Notes under the pieces: generated by a model
What the model saw: the letters and a program-made list of their open reading frames with translations, nothing else
Told to the model about the DNA's origin: nothing
The model's database searches: none
Program-made: the position numbers and the translations under genes
Assembly: GCF_003206695.1 (NCBI RefSeq)
Contig: NZ_PZJN01000018.1
Location: 1-53,266, forward strand
Reading direction: 5' to 3'
DNA: 53,266 nucleotides
Source: Salinicola halophyticus
GTDB lineage: Bacteria; Pseudomonadota; Gammaproteobacteria; Pseudomonadales; Halomonadaceae
In this document: positions 18,276-28,144 of the stretch, piece after piece
How positions within the stretch are numbered: the first letter of the stretch is position 1
Layout: every line of letters starts with the position of its first letter

Positions 18276-20114
18276 ATGAATAAGCAGGAATTGCTTCCGA
18301 TCCTTCGGATCGACGAGTTGAGTGTCAGCTTTGGCACTGCTTCCGTGGTCAAAGGCTTGTCGTTCGACGTGTTCCCGGGTCGAACAACGGCAGTCGTGGG
18401 CGAGAGCGGCTCGGGAAAATCGGTGATGTCGATGTCGATCATGCGGCTTGCCGATATGACGGGCGCCAGCTTCCCCAGCGGACGTATTCTGTTCTCATCG
18501 GGGGCAGGCGAAGGCATCGATCTACTGAAGTGCGACCAGGAAGCGATGCGTCGGATTCGTGGCAAGGAGATCGCCATGATCTTCCAGGAACCGATGACCT
18601 CGCTCAATCCGGTATTTACCATCGGCGATCAGCTCTGCGAAGTGTTGATTCTCCATGAGAAACGCTCGCGCGCCGACGCCATGGTCGAAGCCGAGCGTCT
18701 GCTGGCGTTGGTTCGCCTGCCGGATGCGAGAGCTCTGCTTGCGCGCTATCCCCATCAGCTTTCGGGTGGCATGCGTCAGCGCGTGATGATCGCGATGGCA
18801 CTGGCCTGTCGTCCGAAGTTGTTGATCGCCGACGAGCCGACCACGGCGTTGGACGTCACCGTCCAGGCGGAGATCCTCAATATCATGAAGGATCTGCAGG
18901 CCGAACTCGGCATGGCCATGATCTTCATTACCCATGACATGGGCGTCGTCGCCGAGATGGCCGACGATGTCGTCGTGATGTGGCAGGGCGAGAAAGTCGA
19001 AGCGGGGCCGGTCGAGGAGATATTCACCTGCCCCAAGCACCCCTATACGCGAATGCTGCTGTCTGCCGTGCCCAAGCTAGGGGCGATGCAGGGCTTCACG
19101 CATCCCAGGCGGACACCGCTGACCGTGCTGCGGAATGGCGAACTGGTACAAGAGGGTGACGATCGACAGCAAGACACGGCCGACTACACGGTGCCGCCAT
19201 TGCTGCGTGTGGAGGACCTGTCGATTCAATTCGACGTGAAGAAGAGTTTTTGGGGGCGTACCACCCATCGTAATTTCGCCGTCTCCCAAGTCGGTTTCGA
19301 GATCTATCCCGGTGAGACGCTGGCGTTGGTGGGTGAGAGTGGTTCGGGCAAGTCCACGATCGGACGCACGATCCAGCAGTTGCAGGAGTCGGCCAACGGT
19401 GAAGTCTGGTTCGATGGCAAGCCGATGTCGAAGATGAAGCTCGCCGAGCGCCAGCGTCTGCGTCGCGAGGTGCAATACATTTTCCAGGATCCGTTCGCTT
19501 CCCTCGATCCGAGACGCACGGTCGGTGACTCCATCGCCGAGCCAATTCTCACCCATGGTCTGCTCGATCGCGGCACTCCGACTCGTCGCCGTGTCGGCGA
19601 GCTCTTGGAGCGGGTCGGCTTGTCTGCGGATATGGCGAGCCGTTACCCGCATGAATTTTCGGGAGGCCAGCGTCAACGGGTCTGTATTGCTCGCGCCCTG
19701 GCTTCCAGGCCTCGCCTGATCATCGCCGACGAGGCACTGTCGGCGCTCGATGTCTCGGTTCAGGCCCAGGTGATCAATCTGTTCATGGATCTGCAGCGAG
19801 AAGAGGGACTGGCGTATCTCTTTATCAGCCACGACATGGCGGTCGTCGAGAAGATGAGTCATCGGGTCGCTGTACTCTATCTGGGCCAGATCATGGAGAT
19901 CGGCAAGCGGGCCGACGTATTCGAACGTACGGCACATCCTTACACCCAGCGCCTGCTTTCCGCCGTTCCGCTGGCGGATCCGTCGGCTCGACGTCAGCGT
20001 GTGGCGCTGACCGGCGAAATCCCCTCGTCGATTCATCCGGTGGGTGCTCCGCCAGCGCTAAACCCGTTACGTGAAATCGCCAGTGGCCATTTCATCGCGC
20101 AGGAACGCGTTTGA
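18276..20114 (+). CDS. fused double ATPase of a peptide-type ABC importer (DppD-DppF fusion)
   Basis: 612 residues holding two complete ABC domains. Domain 1 has Walker A GESGSGKS at 42-49, signature LSGGMRQRV at about 162-170 and Walker [13 protein letters not shown]; domain 2 has Walker A at 353-360, signature FSGGQRQRV and Walker [13 protein letters not shown], where alanine replaces the usual proline after the catalytic glutamate. GsiA of the glutathione importer has the same fused layout. First gene of an operon with a binding protein, two permeases and a peptidase. Substrate is likely a peptide or peptide-like compound, by family and context. Confidence 0.92.
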   Translation: MNKQELLPILRIDELSVSFGTASVVKGLSFDVFPGRTTAVVGESGSGKSVMSMSIMRLADMTGASFPSGRILFSSGAGEGIDLLKCDQEAMRRIRGKEIAMIFQEPMTSLNPVFTIGDQLCEVLILHEKRSRADAMVEAERLLALVRLPDARALLARYPHQLSGGMRQRVMIAMALACRPKLLIADEPTTALDVTVQAEILNIMKDLQAELGMAMIFITHDMGVVAEMADDVVVMWQGEKVEAGPVEEIFTCPKHPYTRMLLSAVPKLGAMQGFTHPRRTPLTVLRNGELVQEGDDRQQDTADYTVPPLLRVEDLSIQFDVKKSFWGRTTHRNFAVSQVGFEIYPGETLALVGESGSGKSTIGRTIQQLQESANGEVWFDGKPMSKMKLAERQRLRREVQYIFQDPFASLDPRRTVGDSIAEPILTHGLLDRGTPTRRRVGELLERVGLSADMASRYPHEFSGGQRQRVCIARALASRPRLIIADEALSALDVSVQAQVINLFMDLQREEGLAYLFISHDMAVVEKMSHRVAVLYLGQIMEIGKRADVFERTAHPYTQRLLSAVPLADPSARRQRVALTGEIPSSIHPVGAPPALNPLREIASGHFIAQERV

Positions 20115-20170
20115 AAGAAGAGCGTGTTCGACAGCAAAAACAACACCAATCCAGCAAGGGAGATATCTCG

Positions 20171-21709
20171 ATGTCGTCAACGATGTCCTTCAAGACAGTC
20201 ACTGTGTCGGCCTTAGGCCTTCTGCTCGTCAGCGGCGCTCTTGCCTCGCCGGTCTTCGCGGACGGCACATTGACGGTCTCATCCCCGCAGGATCCCGGCT
20301 CCTGGGACCCTGTAGATACGTTCTTGGTTAACTGGGCTTCCGTCGGTACCAATCTGTTCGACGGTCTGACTTACCGGGGGCCGGATATGAAACTGGTGCC
20401 TGCACTGGCTACCAGCTGGAACGTTCTGGACGATGGCATGCGCATTCGCTTCAAGCTGCGCGAGGGGGTGACGTTCCATGACGGCGAGCCGTTCAATGCC
20501 GAGGCCGTCAAGTTCACCTTCGATCGTCTGCTGGGGGAGGAGGGAGCCAAGGGGCCGCAACAGTCGAACTATACCGCGATCGAGAACGTCGAGATCATCG
20601 ATGACAATACCGTCGACTTCCATCTCAAGGCGCCTGATCCGGTACTGCTGACCAAGCTCGCGGGCTATGGAGCGATGATCGTGCCGCCGCAATATATCAA
20701 GGAGCATGGCGAGACGTATTTCAACACCCACCCTGTCGGCACCGGTCCATTCCAGTTCGTTTCCTACGAGCCGAAGGTGGATATCAAGTTGAAGGCCTAC
20801 GATGGATTCTGGGGCGATGGTCCCAAGCTATCCGAGCTGGATTATCGCTTCATCTCCGAGCCCTCGACCGCCGTGGCCGAGCTGCAGTCGGGTGGCGTCG
20901 ATATCGTCATCCCGCCGACCATCCCGATCGCAATGATCCCGACGATCGAAGACGACGACAATCTCGATCTGATCACGACTTCAGGGCCAACCGTCTATGC
21001 GCTGCGTTTCAATACTGCCGACGGCATTACCGCCGATGAGCGTGTGCGCAAGGCTCTGATCATGGCGGTCGACCGTAAATCCATCGTCGACGGGATACTC
21101 GGGGGGCAAGCGCAGGTCATCGCCTCGTTCCAGGGTGAGCGCTCCTTCGGCTTCGACCCGGAGATGCAGCCGCTGCCCTATGATCCCGACAAGGCCAAGC
21201 AGCTGCTCGAGGAGGCCGGGGTCAAGCCGGGGGCGCAGGTGCAGATCGATATCCGTGGCAACGACGCCACTTTCGCCGAGGTGACCCAGGCGGTTGCCGC
21301 TTATCTGTCGATGGTCGGGATTACCGCCTCGATCCATCCGGTCGAGACCAATACGCTGCTCAACGACATCATTCCCCAAGGCAAGACTGGCGCCATGTTC
21401 CAGCAGTCATGGGGCGGCTGGACTTTCGATTTCGACAATACCGCCTATGCGATGTATCACAGTGGTCAGAAATGGAATCCCTACGATAGCGATCCGAAGA
21501 TGGACGAGTTGCTGGAGAGCCAACGCTCGCTGACTGATCCCAAGGAGCGCGAACGGATTCTGCAGCAGATCGCTCACTATGCTGCGGACCGGGCGCTGGA
21601 ACTGCCGCTTTACAGCCTCAATGCGATCTATGGCGTCAATAAACGCGTGAAACACTTCGTGCCGGCGCCGGACAATCGTATGCGACTCAATGACGTCGAA
21701 GTCGAATAA
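20171..21709 (+). CDS. peptide-type ABC transporter substrate-binding protein
   Basis: 512 residues, SBP_bac_5 family, with a signal peptide (MSSTMSFKTVTVSALGLLLV..., cleavage after VFA near residue 31). Family blocks are LVPALATSWNVLDDGMRIRF, HPVGTGPFQFVSYEP and YDPDKAKQLLEEAG. The start at 20171 follows AAGGGAGA. Its leader holds the A-rich stretch AAAAACAAC at 20136-20144. It lies 56 nt after the fused ATPase gene; a hairpin follows the stop. It binds the substrate in the periplasm; specificity cannot be read from the sequence. Confidence 0.9.
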   Translation: MSSTMSFKTVTVSALGLLLVSGALASPVFADGTLTVSSPQDPGSWDPVDTFLVNWASVGTNLFDGLTYRGPDMKLVPALATSWNVLDDGMRIRFKLREGVTFHDGEPFNAEAVKFTFDRLLGEEGAKGPQQSNYTAIENVEIIDDNTVDFHLKAPDPVLLTKLAGYGAMIVPPQYIKEHGETYFNTHPVGTGPFQFVSYEPKVDIKLKAYDGFWGDGPKLSELDYRFISEPSTAVAELQSGGVDIVIPPTIPIAMIPTIEDDDNLDLITTSGPTVYALRFNTADGITADERVRKALIMAVDRKSIVDGILGGQAQVIASFQGERSFGFDPEMQPLPYDPDKAKQLLEEAGVKPGAQVQIDIRGNDATFAEVTQAVAAYLSMVGITASIHPVETNTLLNDIIPQGKTGAMFQQSWGGWTFDFDNTAYAMYHSGQKWNPYDSDPKMDELLESQRSLTDPKERERILQQIAHYAADRALELPLYSLNAIYGVNKRVKHFVPAPDNRMRLNDVEVE

Positions 21710-21721
21710 GGCGCTTTTCGT

Positions 21722-21746
21722 GCCTCGCTTTCCACGAAGGCGAGGC
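21722..21746 (+). terminator. intra-operon hairpin after the second binding-protein gene
   Basis: An 11-bp stem (GCCTCGCTTTC with GAAGGCGAGGC, one G-U pair) and a CAC loop, then TCTCTT. As after dppA, it sits between the binding-protein and permease genes and may act as an attenuator or 3' stabiliser. Confidence 0.6.
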
Positions 21747-21772
21747 TCTCTTCATTCGACGGAGGCTGGGAT

Positions 21773-22696
21773 GTGACTGGATTTATCGTAAAGCGCTTCG
21801 CGCAGGCGATCTTCGTCGTGATTGCGGTGAGCTTGATCGTGGCGGTGGCGATCCGAATGACGGGGGATCCCGCGCTGATGATCGCCCAGGGTGCGACCAA
21901 CATCACTCAGGCAGACCTCGACAGGATCCGTGAAGGGCTTGGGCTCAATCAGCCGTTTCTCGTCCAGTACCTCGATTCGCTGCGCGGACTGGTCACCTGG
22001 GATCTCGGTAACAGCTTCGTCGGCGGTACCCCCGTCAATCTGCTGGTCGACAAGGCGCTGCCCGCGACGCTGTCGCTGGCATTCGCCTCGATGTTCGTCT
22101 CGATCGCCGTCTCGATTCCGTTGGGTATCCGCGCTGCCGTGGCGCGGGGGCGTGGCAGTGACCAACTGATCCGCATCTTTTCGCTGCTGGGCCTGAGTTT
22201 CCCCAATTTCTGGCTGGCGACGATGCTGGTGCTGCTGTTCTCGATCACCTTGAAATGGTTGCCGCCTTCCGGCATGTCCGGCTTTGCGAGCTTCATCATG
22301 CCCGCCGTAACGATGGGCGTGATTCTGACCGCGACCAACGTGCGGCTGGTGCGGACCACGATGCTCGATACGTTGAACTCACAGTACATCATGGTGGCAC
22401 GCGCCAAAGGGCTGTCGGAGCGAAAGGTGCTCTACAAGCATGCCCTGCGCAATTGCGCGATCCCCTTGATTACCTATTTCGGCCTGCAGTTCGGTGGTCT
22501 GCTGGGTGGAATCGTGGTGATCGAGAGAGTTTTCAACTGGCCGGGCATGGGCACGCTGGCCTTCGACGCGGTCGCGGCCCGCGACTATCCGGTATTGCAG
22601 TCGGTGATCATGATCCTGGCGTTGCTGATCGTCGGCATCAATCTTCTCGTCGATATCGCCTACGGCATTGTCGACCCTCGAATTCGGACGAAATAA
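21773..22696 (+). CDS. peptide-type ABC transporter permease (DppB-like)
   Basis: 307 residues, six predicted membrane segments, BPD_transp_1 domain, coupling loop QYIMVARAKGLSE at about residue 203, and C-terminal IVDPRIRTK. GTG start at 21773, seven bases after GGAGG; the overlapping ATG at 21771 reads straight into a stop. Pairs with the next gene to form the channel of the second ABC importer. Confidence 0.9.
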   Translation: MTGFIVKRFAQAIFVVIAVSLIVAVAIRMTGDPALMIAQGATNITQADLDRIREGLGLNQPFLVQYLDSLRGLVTWDLGNSFVGGTPVNLLVDKALPATLSLAFASMFVSIAVSIPLGIRAAVARGRGSDQLIRIFSLLGLSFPNFWLATMLVLLFSITLKWLPPSGMSGFASFIMPAVTMGVILTATNVRLVRTTMLDTLNSQYIMVARAKGLSERKVLYKHALRNCAIPLITYFGLQFGGLLGGIVVIERVFNWPGMGTLAFDAVAARDYPVLQSVIMILALLIVGINLLVDIAYGIVDPRIRTK

Positions 22697-22699
22697 ATC

Positions 22700-23548
22700 A
22701 TGGCTTTTGCTGCGCCACCTCGCTTGCACCGCTTTGCGTCGCTTGAGTTCGTGCTCGGCTTTCTGCTGTTGGGCGGGGTCGTCTTCTGTGTGGTCTTCTC
22801 CGCGTGGCTGTTTGCGCCCCCCGGGCAGATCAGTCTCTCCTCGCGGCTGGTGATGCCGTTCCAGGATGCTGCGCATCTTTTCGGCACCGATGCGCTGGGG
22901 CGTGACGTGCTGGCGCGAGTCGCCGTCGGTGGCTGGGTTTCCTTGAAGGTCGGCTTCTTCTCGGTGATCGGGTCGGTGGTGTTTGGCGTAGTGATGGGGC
23001 TTGTTTCGGGTTACTACCGTGGAATCTGGGATGTGATCGTGATGCGCTGTGCCGATATCCAGCTCGCGTTACCGTTCATTCTGCTTGCCATCACCTTTGT
23101 CGCCATCCTCGGCGGCTCTTTGACCAACACGATCATTCTGCTGATCGTCAGTCAGTGGGTGCAGTATGCAAGGCTCGTCCGGGGTTCGGTGCTTACACTG
23201 CGGGAGCGTGAATTCATTCTGTCGGCAAGAGCCATCGGCGTGAAGAACGGTGCCATCATCCTGCGTCATATCCTGCCCAATCTGATGGGACCGGTGGTCG
23301 TGCTGATGACCTTGAACGTTGCCAACAACATTCTGCTCGAGAGTTCTCTGACGTTTCTGGGCTTGGGTGTCGATCCAACGATACCCTCCTGGGGCGGTAT
23401 GCTTGCCGAAGGCCGTACCTACCTGCAGACCGCCTGGTGGATCTCGGTCTTCCCGGGGCTTGCCATCCTGTGCACCGTGCTTGGCCTCAATCTGCTGGGT
23501 GACTGGTTGCGAGATCTGCTCGACCCGACGGGGAGGACCAACCGTTGA
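22700..23548 (+). CDS. peptide-type ABC transporter permease (DppC-like)
   Basis: 282 residues, six membrane segments, with FGTDALGRDVLARV and the coupling loop EREFILSARAIGVK typical of DppC-type permeases. It begins three bases after the previous stop with only a weak ribosome-binding site, so it probably relies on translational coupling. Its stop overlaps the start of the peptidase gene (TTGA). Confidence 0.9.
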   Translation: MAFAAPPRLHRFASLEFVLGFLLLGGVVFCVVFSAWLFAPPGQISLSSRLVMPFQDAAHLFGTDALGRDVLARVAVGGWVSLKVGFFSVIGSVVFGVVMGLVSGYYRGIWDVIVMRCADIQLALPFILLAITFVAILGGSLTNTIILLIVSQWVQYARLVRGSVLTLREREFILSARAIGVKNGAIILRHILPNLMGPVVVLMTLNVANNILLESSLTFLGLGVDPTIPSWGGMLAEGRTYLQTAWWISVFPGLAILCTVLGLNLLGDWLRDLLDPTGRTNR

Positions 23549-25305
23549 TCCTGTTCGAAAAACATTATCCCGCGACGCTCGATCGGCTCGTTGCCGAATT
23601 CACCGGGCGAAGACTGGAAACCTGGACGTTCGATGACCGAGCCACGCGGCTGACGGCGGAAGCGGCGCTGGCCAAGCGCGGCATCACGGCACGCTGCCGC
23701 TCGGCCTACAAGCCGTTGGTCTGCGCTTTTCGCGAGGAGATAGCGACCGAAGGCCTGACCAGCGTCGAGATCGTCTATCCCCGACATCCGGGGGCCAAGT
23801 CCTCTCGTTTCCTGCTGGAGAGCTATCCGCTGTCGGCGCTTTACCCGACGATCGATTTTCAATTCGAGGCCGGCGAGATCAGCGAAGCCGTCCCGATTTA
23901 TCGCCTGCGACTACGCTACGCCGATGGCCGCGACGAGCCTCTGGAAGTGCTGGCGCCCAACCGCCTGCATCTCGACTTCGCGGATGAACAGGCGTTGTCC
24001 CCCTGCGGCTGGCAGATCGTCGATGGCGCGGGCGAAACCCTGACGACGTCCTATGAGCGGCTCTTCGCCGAGGCGATGACGGCCATCCGCGAGGCTGAAT
24101 GGGAAACGCGGAATGGGAGCGGGGAGCGCTATCTCGAGGAGCTCTATCTCGAGGAGCCCTTTTTCGAGGAGCTCAATATCACCGCGACGCTGCCGATCGC
24201 CGATGAGCCTCTCGGCTATGCCGACGAGGTGCTGTCGCTTCGGGAAGCCCTACACGAGGAGTTCTATTTCTCGCTGCTGGAAGTCTTCCAGCGGCGGTCC
24301 GGACGACCGCTGGGCGATCGTCATCTCCAGCCGGGGCAGATCGTGCCGGAGATCCGGTTCGGTACGGCGTACGCCGTCAAGGTGGAAACCCGGCCATACG
24401 ATCGCGAGTCGATCTCGTCTCACCGCGAGCCGTTGGTCGCCGTCGCGCGTCCGTTGTCTCAGGTTCAGATCGGCGAGGAGTTGGCGACACTTGGCGGTAG
24501 CGGGTTCCACGCGATGTCCGTGGCCGGGCGCCGGCTCGAAGGGCGCTATCTCGCAGGGAGCGATCGCGCCATGATCATCTCGGCGGGTCAGCACGCCAAC
24601 GAAACCAGTTCGCCTGCGGGCACGCTGCAGGCGGCGGCGGTTCTCGCGGCACGAGACGGGGCGCATTTCACGCTCTGCCCGCTGGAGAACCCGGACGGTT
24701 ATGCGCTTCATCAACGGCTGATCGCCGATAACTCCCGGCACATGCATCACGCCGCGCGGTATACGGCGCTGGGCGATGATCTGGAGTACCGGGAAGGCGA
24801 AGCGCTTCACGAGAAGGCAATCCGCGTCGAGGCCGAGCGCCTGACCAACGCGTTGTTGCATATCAACCTGCACGGCTACCCGGCGCATGAATGGACGCGG
24901 CCGCTGTCGGGGTACATTCCACGTGGGTTCGAGATGTGGACACTGCCCAAGGGGTTCTTTCTGGTGTTGCGACATACGCCTGGCTGGGCCGACGCGTCAC
25001 GGGCGCTGATCGAGGCGGTCACGCTGGCGCTGAACGAAGTGCCGGACCTGCGCGCGTTCAACGACCGTCAGATCGCGCTGTTCGAGAGACATGCCGGTGA
25101 CACCGGCTTTGAAATGATCAACGGCTTTCCGTGTCTGATCTCGGAAGACGATCGTCACCGGGTGCCGATGACGTTGATCACCGAATATCCCGACGAAACG
25201 ATCTACGGGCCCGCCTTCCAGGCTGGCGTGGCAGCTCAGCGGGCCTCGGTGCTGGCGGCTTACGATGCGCTGCAGGCGCTTCCCGATGAGCTTCTGGCCT
25301 CCTGA
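23545..25305 (+). CDS. M14-family zinc carboxypeptidase-like metallopeptidase
   Basis: 586 residues from a TTG start at 23545 that overlaps the permease stop by 4 nt, eight bases after GGGAGG. The C-terminal half holds the M14 fold: GQHANETSS at about 348-356 supplies the zinc ligands His350 and Glu353, NLHGYPAHE at 441-449 the third ligand (His443), and TEYPDET near 545 the likely catalytic glutamate. The N-terminal 300 residues match no family I recognise and contain a triplicated five-residue repeat. No signal peptide, so it should be cytoplasmic. Coupling to an ABC importer suggests it trims or de-amidates the imported peptide. Confidence 0.82.
   Translation: MILFEKHYPATLDRLVAEFTGRRLETWTFDDRATRLTAEAALAKRGITARCRSAYKPLVCAFREEIATEGLTSVEIVYPRHPGAKSSRFLLESYPLSALYPTIDFQFEAGEISEAVPIYRLRLRYADGRDEPLEVLAPNRLHLDFADEQALSPCGWQIVDGAGETLTTSYERLFAEAMTAIREAEWETRNGSGERYLEELYLEEPFFEELNITATLPIADEPLGYADEVLSLREALHEEFYFSLLEVFQRRSGRPLGDRHLQPGQIVPEIRFGTAYAVKVETRPYDRESISSHREPLVAVARPLSQVQIGEELATLGGSGFHAMSVAGRRLEGRYLAGSDRAMIISAGQHANETSSPAGTLQAAAVLAARDGAHFTLCPLENPDGYALHQRLIADNSRHMHHAARYTALGDDLEYREGEALHEKAIRVEAERLTNALLHINLHGYPAHEWTRPLSGYIPRGFEMWTLPKGFFLVLRHTPGWADASRALIEAVTLALNEVPDLRAFNDRQIALFERHAGDTGFEMINGFPCLISEDDRHRVPMTLITEYPDETIYGPAFQAGVAAQRASVLAAYDALQALPDELLAS
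24130..24174 (+). repeat. 15-bp tandem triplication inside the M14 peptidase gene
   Basis: Three in-frame 15-bp units (TATCTCGAGGAGCTC and close variants) encode YLEEL-YLEEP-FFEEL. The last unit differs at the first codon and the second at the last. An in-frame repeat in an acidic surface-like segment; copy number could vary among strains. Confidence 0.8.
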
Positions 25306-25316
25306 ATCGGGCCCGG

Positions 25317-26801
25317 TTACATGCCAAGCGTGGGCGGCAGTATCGCCAGATCGCCACTGGCCTGTTCGAAGGCGCGCGCCAGCTGCAGCACGCCCCGGTC
25401 GTTGCGGGGCCTGCCGATCAGCTGGAAGCCCATCGGTAGGCCTGCGTCGTTGCGTCCCGCCGGTAGGCTGATCGTCGGCGCCCCGAGCATCGAGGCGGGA
25501 ACCACCACTTCCATCCAGCGATGGTAGCTGTCCATCGGGTGCCCGGCGATGTCGCGTGGCCAGTGTGTCTCCTCGTCGAAGGGAAAGACCTGGGCGCTGG
25601 GCATGGCGAGATAGTCGAAGCGCTCGAACAGGGCGCTCCAGGCGCGGTAGGCCTCGCCACGCTGCACGTTGGCAGCGTGAATGTCCTGCGCCGAGAGCCG
25701 CAAGCCGCGTTCGACTTCCCACCGGGCTTCGGGTTTCAGCCGGGCGCGGCTGTCGGGGTTGGCGTAGTGCGCGCCCAGGTTGCCGGCGACAGCCCAGTGG
25801 CGCAGCGTGGTCCAGCTCTCCCACAGCGTCTCGGGGACGAAGGGTAGATCGACTTCCTCCACATTGCAGCCAACTCGGCCGAAGTGCGCCAGCGCCGCTT
25901 CGCACAGAGCGAGAACGCCGGATTCCATGGCCAGATGGCCTTGCCAGTCGCCCAGCCAGCCGATCTTCACACCGCGAACGTCGCGTTCGAGTACGCCAGC
26001 AATATCGCTGCCCTCGGGAAACAGGGGTTCTCCCAGCGACAGCGGTACGCGCGAATCGAAACCGGATTGCGTGTCGAGCAGCCTCGCCACGTCTTCGACG
26101 GTCCGGCCCATCGGACCGTTGGTGGCAAGTTGCTGACCGAACGGATCGGCGGCGAGATCTGGCACCCGACCGAACGAAGGGCGAAAGCCGATCACGTGAT
26201 TGAACGCCGCGGGGTTTCGCAACGAGCCCATCATGTCGCTGCCGTCGGCGACCGGCAGCATTCGCATGGCGAGCGCCGCCGCTGCGCCACCGCTGGACCC
26301 GCCGGCGGTTCGCGAAAGGTCGAAGGGGTTACGAGTGGCGCCGAATACCGGATTGTAGGATTGCGAACCCAGGCCGAATTCCGGCGTATTGGTCTTGCCG
26401 ATGACGATCGCGCCGGCCGCGCGCATGCGCTCGACCATCAGGCTGTCCTGGCTGGCAATCTGACCGACGAGCAGCGGCGAACCCTGAACGGTCGGCAGAC
26501 CCCGGGCGTCGGAGAGATCCTTGATCGCCTGAGGGAAGCCGTGCATCCAGCCACGCGACTGCCCGGCGGCGAGCTCGCGATCGGCGGCGTCGGCCTCGTC
26601 GAGCAGCGGGGCACGTTCGCGGCGGGAGACCATGGCGTTGACGACGGGGTTCACGGCGTCGATGTGGTCGAGATAGGTGCTCATTACCTCGCGGCAGGAG
26701 ACCGATCGATCATGGATGCGCTGCGACAGTGTAGTGGCGTTCCAGGTCACGATCTCGGCCAGTGGCCGTTGAGCGGAAGTGCGGTCGGAAGCGTTGGACA
26801 T
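25317..26801 (-). CDS. amidase-signature-family hydrolase
   Basis: 494 residues. The Ser-cisSer-Lys triad is in place: Lys94 ([10 protein letters not shown]), Ser169/170 (GGSSGG) and nucleophile Ser193 in [13 protein letters not shown]. The DMMGS form replaces the commoner DTGGS and is found in a subgroup of bacterial amidases. The start at 26801 (MSNASDR) is preferred over an in-frame GTG at 26861; neither has a strong ribosome-binding site. It converges on the M14 peptidase gene with 11 bp between stops. Amide substrate unknown; a functional link to the peptide operon is possible but unproven. Confidence 0.85.
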   Translation of the reverse strand: MSNASDRTSAQRPLAEIVTWNATTLSQRIHDRSVSCREVMSTYLDHIDAVNPVVNAMVSRRERAPLLDEADAADRELAAGQSRGWMHGFPQAIKDLSDARGLPTVQGSPLLVGQIASQDSLMVERMRAAGAIVIGKTNTPEFGLGSQSYNPVFGATRNPFDLSRTAGGSSGGAAAALAMRMLPVADGSDMMGSLRNPAAFNHVIGFRPSFGRVPDLAADPFGQQLATNGPMGRTVEDVARLLDTQSGFDSRVPLSLGEPLFPEGSDIAGVLERDVRGVKIGWLGDWQGHLAMESGVLALCEAALAHFGRVGCNVEEVDLPFVPETLWESWTTLRHWAVAGNLGAHYANPDSRARLKPEARWEVERGLRLSAQDIHAANVQRGEAYRAWSALFERFDYLAMPSAQVFPFDEETHWPRDIAGHPMDSYHRWMEVVVPASMLGAPTISLPAGRNDAGLPMGFQLIGRPRNDRGVLQLARAFEQASGDLAILPPTLGM

Positions 26802-26989
26802 CGGCGGGGCCCCGGCAAAAAGAGAGTGTCGATTAGCATACCGCAGTAGCGTTGCCGGCACGCCACTGCGGTTTTCCGGGTTGCCCGCGTTCGGCTCACC
26901 GCGGCCCGGCAGACGGCCATCATCAGAAGTGTCAGGGGCTTGGGCCGGTCGTCACACGAAATGCGGCTAAGGTCTAACGGCATTTCCAG

Positions 26990-27007
26990 TATGATGTATG
27001 ACAACAT
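26990..27007. promoter_or_regulatory. candidate promoter and FadR/GntR-like site before kdgD
   Basis: TATGAT at 26990-26995 could be a -10 element; the -35 region is poor. It overlaps ATGTATGACAACAT (26994-27007), with ATGT and ACAT arms and a GT-N3-AC core reminiscent of FadR-subfamily GntR sites. No regulator gene for the glucarate cluster is in the window. The rest of the 304-bp gap between the amidase gene and kdgD shows nothing recognisable. Confidence 0.35.
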
Positions 27008-27105
27008 GGCTGACAGAATGCCGGCCTTTTCCTGCCTGTCCAGTAGATCAGGCGGTCGAGCGATTGCATGGCAGATTGACGTTAATCCACGACGAGGGAC
27101 TCTAG

Positions 27106-28023
27106 GTGAACTTTTCCAAACAAGCGGTTGTAGCCTCCATTACCGACGGTCTGCTGTCGTTTCCGGTGACCGATTTCGACGCCAACGGCAAGTTCGACGT
27201 CGAGAGCTATCGTCGCCGTCTGCTGTGGCTGAAGGAGTACGAGGTCTCCGCTCTCTTCGTGGCTGGCGGTACCGGCGAATTTTTCAACATGACGATCGAA
27301 GAGTATCGCGAAATCGTCAAAGTCGCCGTGGAGACCATAGGTGGCCACGTGCCGATCATCGCCAGCGCCGGTCAGAGCGCCGAGCTCGCCAAGGCGCATT
27401 GCCAGGCCGCTCAGGAAGCCGGCGCCGATGGCATTCTGCTGATGCCGCCGTATCTCACCGAATGTCCGCAGTCCGGCATCGTCGAGTACGCCGCCAGCGT
27501 CTGCGATTCCACCGATCTCAGCGTGATCTACTACAACCGCGCCAACGGCTATCTCAACGTCGATGCGGTCCAGGCCCTGGCCGACCGCTGCCCGAACCTG
27601 GTCGGTCTGAAGGACGGCAAGGGCGACATGCAGGCGCTCAATATCATCATCAAAACGCTGGGCGACCGCCTCGCCTACGTCGGCGGCGTGCCCACGGCCG
27701 AGATCATCGCCGAAGCCTATCTGGCGATTGGTGTCAGCACCTACTCTTCCGCAGTTTTCAATTTCGTGCCGGAGATGGCGGTGAAGTTCTATCAGGAACT
27801 GCGAAAGGGCAACAGCGAGTTCATTCGTCAGGCGATGCGTGAATTCTTCGTGCCGTTCGTCACCCTGCGCGATACCCAGAAAGGCTATGCCGTCAGCCTG
27901 ATCAAGGCCGGTGCCGATCTGGTCGGTTATCCGGCAGGCGATGTGCGCGCCCCGCTGACCATGCCCAGCGAGAAAGAGCGAGCGACGCTCAAGCAACTGA
28001 TCGAAAAAGCCGGCGCGCTATAA
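27106..28023 (+). CDS. kdgD: 5-dehydro-4-deoxyglucarate dehydratase
   Basis: 305 residues, DapA-type (beta/alpha)8 aldolase superfamily. GGTGEF at 54-59, YYN at 142-144 with the catalytic tyrosine, and Schiff-base Lys169 in GLKDGKGD. The enzyme (EC 4.2.1.41) dehydrates and decarboxylates 5-dehydro-4-deoxy-D-glucarate to 2-oxoglutarate semialdehyde. GTG start at 27106, about eight bases after GAGGGA. Upstream of gudD and the semialdehyde dehydrogenase, together giving the full route from glucarate to 2-oxoglutarate. Confidence 0.93.
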   Translation: MNFSKQAVVASITDGLLSFPVTDFDANGKFDVESYRRRLLWLKEYEVSALFVAGGTGEFFNMTIEEYREIVKVAVETIGGHVPIIASAGQSAELAKAHCQAAQEAGADGILLMPPYLTECPQSGIVEYAASVCDSTDLSVIYYNRANGYLNVDAVQALADRCPNLVGLKDGKGDMQALNIIIKTLGDRLAYVGGVPTAEIIAEAYLAIGVSTYSSAVFNFVPEMAVKFYQELRKGNSEFIRQAMREFFVPFVTLRDTQKGYAVSLIKAGADLVGYPAGDVRAPLTMPSEKERATLKQLIEKAGAL

Positions 28024-28053
28024 AACCGGCCTTCCCGGCTATTCCAATCCTGT

Positions 28054-28073
28054 GGGCGGCTTTTTGGCCGCCC
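28054..28073 (+). other. hairpin between kdgD and gudD
   Basis: GGGCGGC and GCCGCCC pair across TTTTTG, with no T-run after the stem. More likely an mRNA-stabilising or attenuating stem than a full terminator. Confidence 0.5.
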
Positions 28074-28144
28074 TGCACGCTGGCGGGATGTACGCCGACG
28101 CCACTTCGGCCGTCGAACGTGCATCGCCTTGACGGAGACTCCCC

